64,000 nucleotides of DNA from Orientallactaga sibirica (lineage: Eukaryota; Chordata; Mammalia; Rodentia; Dipodidae), in assembly GCA_036365145.1 (NCBI GenBank), contig JAEOAD010002279.1:492001-556000 (forward strand). Direction: 5' to 3'. Numbering within the stretch: position 1 is the first letter of the stretch; every line of letters begins with the position of its first letter. Shown in pieces: positions 59,948 to 64,000 of this stretch. The notes below the pieces were generated by a model. That model saw only the letters and a list, made by a program, of their open reading frames with translations. It ran no database searches and had not been told where the DNA came from. Position numbers and translations under genes: made by a program.

Positions 59948-60135
59948 GGGGTTGGAGAGGTGGCTTAGCGGTGAAGGCATTTGCCTGCAAAGCCAAAGGA
60001 CCCAGGTTCGATTCCCCAGGACCCACGTAAGCCAGATGCACAAGGGGGTCCATGCGTCTGGAGTTCGTTTGCAGTGGCTGGAGGCCCTGGTGTGTCTATT
60101 CTCTCTCTCTCTGTCAAATAAATAAATAAAATAGT
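59948..60135 (+). mobile_element. Dip-like tRNA SINE, form A
   Basis: Complete copy with GGTTCGATTCCCC and a tail that changes to (AAT)n. Confidence 0.92.
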
Positions 60136-60261
60136 TTAAATAATAATAATAATAAAGAAATGCAAACAGAAGCTACGCCTGAGTCACACTCATGTTTTCC
60201 AGACCTTGCCCTGAGCCAACCTGGTTCCCAGATAGATGCTCAAGACACAGGCCACAGGCAT

Positions 60262-60466
60262 TTTTTAAAAAAATTAATTTACTTGAGAGAGAGAGAAGGG
60301 CGGGGGGCGGAGAGTATGAGTGGGCCAGGGCCTCCAGCCACTGCAAATGAACTCCAGACACACGTGCCCCCTTGTGCATCTGGCTTATGGAGGTCCTGGA
60401 GAATCGAACCGGGATCCTTTGGCTTTGCAGGCAAATGCCTTAACCACTAAGCCATCTCTTGAGTCC
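60262..60466 (-). mobile_element. Dip-like tRNA SINE, form A
   Basis: Antisense copy with a G-rich tract (GGGCGGGGGGCGGAG) replacing part of the GA run. GGCCACAGGCATTTTT and TGCCACAGGCTTTT are the flanks. Confidence 0.92.
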
Positions 60467-61184
60467 CTGCCACAGGCTTTTGACTGAACTAAGTTCTGCA
60501 TTTGTTTTCTTCCAAATTGGCTGTTCCCTTTTCTTCAAAGAGGATTTTACATAAAGGCACATAAGCTGAATCGTTCAAAGAGGTGCTGGTTGACATGTGA
60601 GAGGGAGGATCAAACCTTAGAGGATCAATCAGCCCCTGGTTTATTTCTCAGGAGTGTTTCGGGAACCCCACCATCTGTGAAACACGGAGTCCAGGAGCTT
60701 TCTTCTGAGATGAAGTTCTGCAGTGTGACTACCTGCTGGGGCTGCCGGGGGACCCTCAGTGACCTTGCTACTCTTTGCATCTCAAGCCAGTTCTGCTTGG
60801 GGATCTTTCTTTGAAATACGTCTCATCTTCTAGTGCCCGTCTCCCTCTCAGATAAATGTCTTATGCGCGCTTGTCGCTAGGGTATTTCATACTATTTGGG
60901 GCATTTGTGTGTCATTAAGAATAAGGCAGCCCAGGTTAATTGAAATGGTTATTTTTGGAATTGAAATTATTTTTTTCCCTACTAATTGAAGATGTTCCCC
61001 AGAATCAAAATGGCACACGCTTTTTTAGCTCACAGCTGTGGTTCTGAAATGAAGACAGCTGGATCTCAAATACAGATTTCAGAGCATTACGCCAGACGCG
61101 CAAGTGTAGCACGGTTCCTGTGAGTCCTGGGAATGTGCTTTTGTACAGCATGGGAAAGAGCTGCATTGGCCTCCTTGAGATCTT
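60467..61184. other. Unique sequence
   Basis: No transposon recognised in about 700 bp. Frames are short and unsupported. Confidence 0.4.
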
Positions 61185-61185
61185 T

Positions 61186-61346
61186 TCTTTTCTTTTTTTT
61201 CTTTTCTTTTTGATGTAGGGTCTCACTCTAGTCCAGGCTGACCTGGAATCACTATGTAGTCTCAGGGTGGCCTCGAACTCATGGCAATCCTCCTACCTCT
61301 GCCTCCCGAGTGCTTGGATTAAAGGTGTGCACCACCACGCCTGGCT
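61186..61346 (-). mobile_element. B1 SINE
   Basis: Antisense B1 with a TTTTC-type tail (61186-61210) and CACCACGCCTGGC end. Confidence 0.92.
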
Positions 61347-61362
61347 CCTGTTTTCATTTTTT

Positions 61363-61541
61363 AAATGAATGAATGAAGTTATTTATTTATTAGATCGAGA
61401 GAGGGAGAGAATGGGCACACCTCAGCCTCTAGCCACTGCAAACAAACTCTGGACACATGCACCACCCTGTGCATCTAGCTTACGTGTGCTCTGGGGAGTT
61501 TCATAGGCAAGCACCTTAACCACCGAGCCATCTGTCCAGCC
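61363..61541 (-). mobile_element. Dip-like tRNA SINE, deleted
   Basis: Antisense copy lacking the reversed B box: GCTCTGGGGAGTTTCATAGG joins across it. Flanked by TGTTTTCATTT at 61349 and 61546. Confidence 0.88.
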
Positions 61542-61560
61542 GAGATGTTTTCATTTAAAA

Positions 61561-61800
61561 AATTTTTTTTTGTTGATTTTTTAATTTATTTGAGAGTGAC
61601 ACACACACACATGGGGGGGGGGAGGGAGAGAGAGAGAGGAAGAGAAAGGGCAAACCAGGGCCTCCAGCCACTGCAAACAAACTCCAGATGCATAGGCCAC
61701 CTTGTGCATCTGGCTAAAATGCTAAGGAATTGAGCCTCGAACTGGGGTCCTTAGGCTTCACAGGCAAGCACTTAACCACTAAGCCATCTCTCCGGCTCCC
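61561..61800 (-). mobile_element. Dip-like tRNA SINE, form A
   Basis: Antisense copy with ACACACACACATGGGGGGGG in its tail side. Flanked by TGTTTTCATTT at 61546 and 61801. Confidence 0.92.
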
Positions 61801-61813
61801 TGTTTTCATTTTT

Positions 61814-62062
61814 AAATGCAATCGCGACTTAAAGTTTTAAGCCTGCTCCTTGGTTTTATCATAAAAGCTAGGTGAGGGTCTTCGGCTGGACTCACCCAGT
61901 ACTGGTTCAGACGGGCCTTAGGAATCACAACCAACCCTCAGGTTGATGTCCACCAATTCTATCCTCGCACTCACTGCATTAGTTCAAGGTCACCCTCCAC
62001 TCCATCCTGTGACGTTGATCTCTAAAGTCTTCCCCGTTGGTGTTAATTCTCACTAAACATTA
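61814..62062. other. Unique sequence
   Basis: No recognised feature. On the minus strand this is what would follow the stop of the frame described next. Confidence 0.35.
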
Positions 62063-62281
62063 CTAAACTTTAAAGCGGATGGCATTGCCACCTGTGGGAA
62101 CATCCCTCTCACCATGAAGGTTCAACCGCACAACAGTGGCTGTGAGTTTCTCATTAATTTCCCTCATCTCTTGCTGCATTGTGTGTCCATCCGCAGGCAA
62201 CAACCGTGGGTCCTCCAAAGCTTCCCACTCACTTTGCTCCAAGGCTTTGACCGTTTGCTGCCCTTTCCTTAAGAAAGTGTG

Positions 62282-62518
62282 GGGGCTGGAGAGATGGCTT
62301 AGTGGTTAAGCGCTTGCCTGTGAAGCCTAAGGACCCCAGTTTGAGGCTCAGTTCCCCAGGACCTATATAAGCCAGATGCACAAGGTGACGCACGCATCTG
62401 GAGTTCGTTTGCAGTAGCTGGAGGCCCTGGCATGCCCGTTCTCTCTATCTAGCTGCCTCTTTCTCTCTCTGTCTGTTGCTCTTAAATAAATAAATAAATA
62501 AATAATATATAAACAAAA
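62282..62518 (+). mobile_element. Dip-like tRNA SINE, form A
   Basis: Complete copy. AAGAAAGTGTG stands at 62271-62281 and AAGAAAGTGTG again at 62519-62529, its target duplication. Confidence 0.94.
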
Positions 62519-62543
62519 AGAAAGTGTGCCAGGTTCCCTTTTA

Positions 62544-62800
62544 TTTATTTATTTATTTTTGAGAGAGACACAGAGAGAGACAGAGAGAGAGAGAGGAGAG
62601 GGAAACAGATGGAGATGGGCGCGCCAGCAGCCTCTCAGCCACTGTGAACAAAGTCCAGATGCATGTGCCCCCTTGTGGGCAAGTGCAGCATTGCGCCCTT
62701 GTGTCACTTTGCATCTGGCTAAATGTGGGACCTGGAGATTGGAACCGGGTTCTTAGGTTTAGCAGGCAGACACCTTAACAGCTAAGCCATCTCTCCTGTC
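62544..62800 (-). mobile_element. Dip-like tRNA SINE, form B
   Basis: Antisense form B, flanked by CCAGGTTCCCTTTT (62530-62543 and 62801-62814). It faces the sense copy at 62282 only about 25 bp away, so the pair forms an inverted repeat. Confidence 0.94.
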
Positions 62801-62994
62801 CCAGGTTCCCTTTTTTTGATGGCCTTGGGCCCTTCCAGCTTTGGCTGATCTTCCTCTGCGAGGCCTTATTGAATGCCCTGTGACTGCACCACTGTGTATG
62901 TGTGGAACCTTACTAACTACTTCTGCTACGTGATAAATTACAGGGGGCTTTTTGAGGTCCCTCCAGATGCTGATGTCTTTTAGCTCCCTTTAAG

Positions 62995-63060
62995 TGCCAG
63001 GGCCTAGCAGAATGCCTGGCATTCAATGGATGCAGATGCTCAATAAATACAGGGAAGGAA
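62995..63060 (+). mobile_element. L2/MIR 3' end relic
   Basis: GCCTAGCAGAATGCCTGGCA then GATGCTCAATAAATACAGGG matches the shared 3' end of L2 and MIR. Confidence 0.65.
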
Positions 63061-63129
63061 GCGATAAAGGTCACTATTTATTTCAGCTGGACTCCAGGCA
63101 TTCATGAAGGACACAGAGACCTGACCCCA

Positions 63130-63268
63130 GCTCTCCAAAGAAAATAGCTTTCAGGATGACATGGTGTCTTAGTATCGCCTTGTCACTGAAATCTGCCTGG
63201 GATTAGAAAGCCACTCGACTCCTCCCCCCCACCCCTCACCCCTGTCCTCATCTTTAAAATGGAAGCTG
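63130..63268 (+). mobile_element. MIR relic, 5' part
   Basis: CTGCCTGGGATTAGAAAGCC and TCCTCATCTTTAAAATGG follow MIR. The element is interrupted by a SINE and continues at 63475. Confidence 0.6.
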
Positions 63269-63269
63269 T

Positions 63270-63474
63270 AGGGCTGGAGGGATGGCTTAGCGGTTAAGGC
63301 GCTTGCCTGTGAAGCCTAAGGACCCAGGTTCGATTCCCCAGGACACACATAAGCCAGCTGCACAAGGTGGCGCATGCGTCTGGAGTTTGTGTGCAGTGGC
63401 TGGAGGCTCTTCTCTCTCTCTTTATCTCTCTCTCCCCGCCCCCCATAAATAAATAAAAATTTTAAAAAAGATTT
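63270..63474 (+). mobile_element. Dip-like tRNA SINE, form A
   Basis: Complete copy with GGTTCGATTCCCC. TAAAATGGAAGCTGTA on the left and TAAAATGGAGGTAGTA on the right flank it. Confidence 0.93.
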
Positions 63475-63560
63475 TAAAATGGAGGTAGTAATGCTTATTC
63501 TAAATCATTACTGACTTTCAGATTAGATAAGAAAACATGCATTTAAAAGCGCTTTGGTGT
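63475..63560 (+). mobile_element. MIR relic, 3' part
   Basis: GGAGGTAGTAATGCTTATTC and TTTAAAAGCGCTTTGGTG resume the MIR. Confidence 0.55.
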
Positions 63561-63574
63561 CTGCAAAGCCACGT

Positions 63575-63685
63575 CTTTGATAGAATGTGAGCTCTGAAAG
63601 GACAGGGACCATATGTCATTAGTCTGTGTCTCCCTAGGGCCAGCTCTAAGGAAGTTTTGCTAAATAAGCAGCTAAATACATAACA
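63575..63685 (+). mobile_element. L2 LINE 3' end
   Basis: GATAGAATGTGAGCTCTGAA, AGGACAGGGACCATATGTC and TGTGTCTCCCTAGGGCC match the L2 3' region in order. Confidence 0.75.
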
Positions 63686-63867
63686 AGAAGTGTGGAAGAA
63701 GAAGTAAGGAGCGGCTTTGGCACTGGGTGGCTGGTGCGGTCAGGACTGAGCTGAGCAGCCGGCGGTAATGGGTGACGTGTTACTCTTTCCTTCAGGTGGG
63801 CAGGTGGGAACGGCCCCCATTGCTTCTGGCTGCCTCACACTTTCAGTGTTTGAAATAGCATTTGGGG
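63686..63867. other. Unique spacer
   Basis: No feature recognised. Confidence 0.3.
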
Positions 63868-64000
63868 GTGGGTGTGGTAGTTTAATGCCTATTATCTCAC
63901 CACTTGGGAGGCCAGGGCAAGCAGTTTCCTGTGTTTGTTTGAGGCCAGCCTGGTATACGTAAGCGAGTTCCGACCCAGCCTGTTCTACATTGTGAGGCCC
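63868..64000 (+). mobile_element. Old B1 SINE, cut by window end
   Basis: GGTGGGTGTGGTAGTTTAAT, CACCACTTGGGAGGCCAGGG and TTTGAGGCCAGCCTGGTATA are a diverged B1. Its A-tail lies beyond the window. Confidence 0.8.

Larger units (their letters stand above)
62063..62989 (-). pseudogene. Possible broken coding relic split by two SINEs
   Basis: On the minus strand the text outside the two SINE insertions reads as one frame of about 130 codons, from after a TAA at 62990-62992 to a TAG at 62063-62065. The last 60 residues look protein-like, with charged and hydrophobic residues mixed (for example ALEQSEWEALEDPRLL and MQQEMREINEKLTATVVRL). The first half is Arg/Gly-rich and less convincing. I do not recognise a family. 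It could be a decayed retrocopy or a chance open stretch. Confidence 0.25.

Overview
This window is mammalian nuclear DNA, almost certainly from a rodent. It is packed with antisense and sense B1 (7SL-derived) SINEs, which are rodent-specific. It also carries about 55 copies of a tRNA-derived SINE whose head begins GGGCTGGAGAGATGGCTTAG and has recognisable Pol III A and B boxes. This SINE belongs to the B2/Dip type and is not mouse or rat B2. From memory it best fits a dipodoid rodent such as a jerboa, and that species call is an inference. No protein-coding exon, functional RNA gene, CpG island or CRISPR array can be supported. The window reads as intergenic or intronic DNA, and the many 60-190 codon frames come from SINEs, microsatellites or chance.

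Layout. 0-9 kb: B1 and Dip-like SINEs, an L1 3' UTR scrap, a minus-strand solo LTR (6231-6683) and a low-repeat block (7.1-8.8 kb). 9-10.5 kb: an L2 relic followed by a striking fold-back element (9400-10533) with long inverted arms around a 17-bp minisatellite. 10.9-13.8 kb: stacked SINEs and an L1 3' end inserted repeatedly into one target. 14-19 kb: mostly unique sequence with SINEs, MIRs and L1. 19.2-19.6 kb: a clean solo LTR with 5-bp duplications. 20-34 kb: SINEs, microsatellites (TTCC, CATATA, TG), MIRs, SINE/L1 chimeras and a 64-bp triple repeat. 34.5-35.4 kb: a B1 split by an LTR that is itself split by a SINE. 36-47 kb: SINEs, B1s and a 677-bp minus-strand class II-like solo LTR with 6-bp duplications (39073-39749). 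47.36-55.28 kb: a direct tandem duplication of a unit of about 3.95 kb. 55.3-64 kb: SINEs, MIR and L2 relics, an L1-mobilised non-SINE insert (56933-57572) and an open frame split by two SINEs (62063-62989).

The best leads are the tandem duplication and the fold-back element. The duplicated copies differ mainly by 1-2 base indels, so it may be a recent duplication or an assembly artefact. Other leads are the repeated re-use of single L1-endonuclease targets, the chimeric SINEs, and a sub-lineage of the longer Dip-like SINE with a duplicated B-box. Below, 'form A' means the shorter Dip-like SINE (B box GGTTCGATTCC). 'Form B' means the longer one (CCTCCTAAGCC, GGTTCCAATCTCC and an extra segment reading GCAATGCCGCACTTG).
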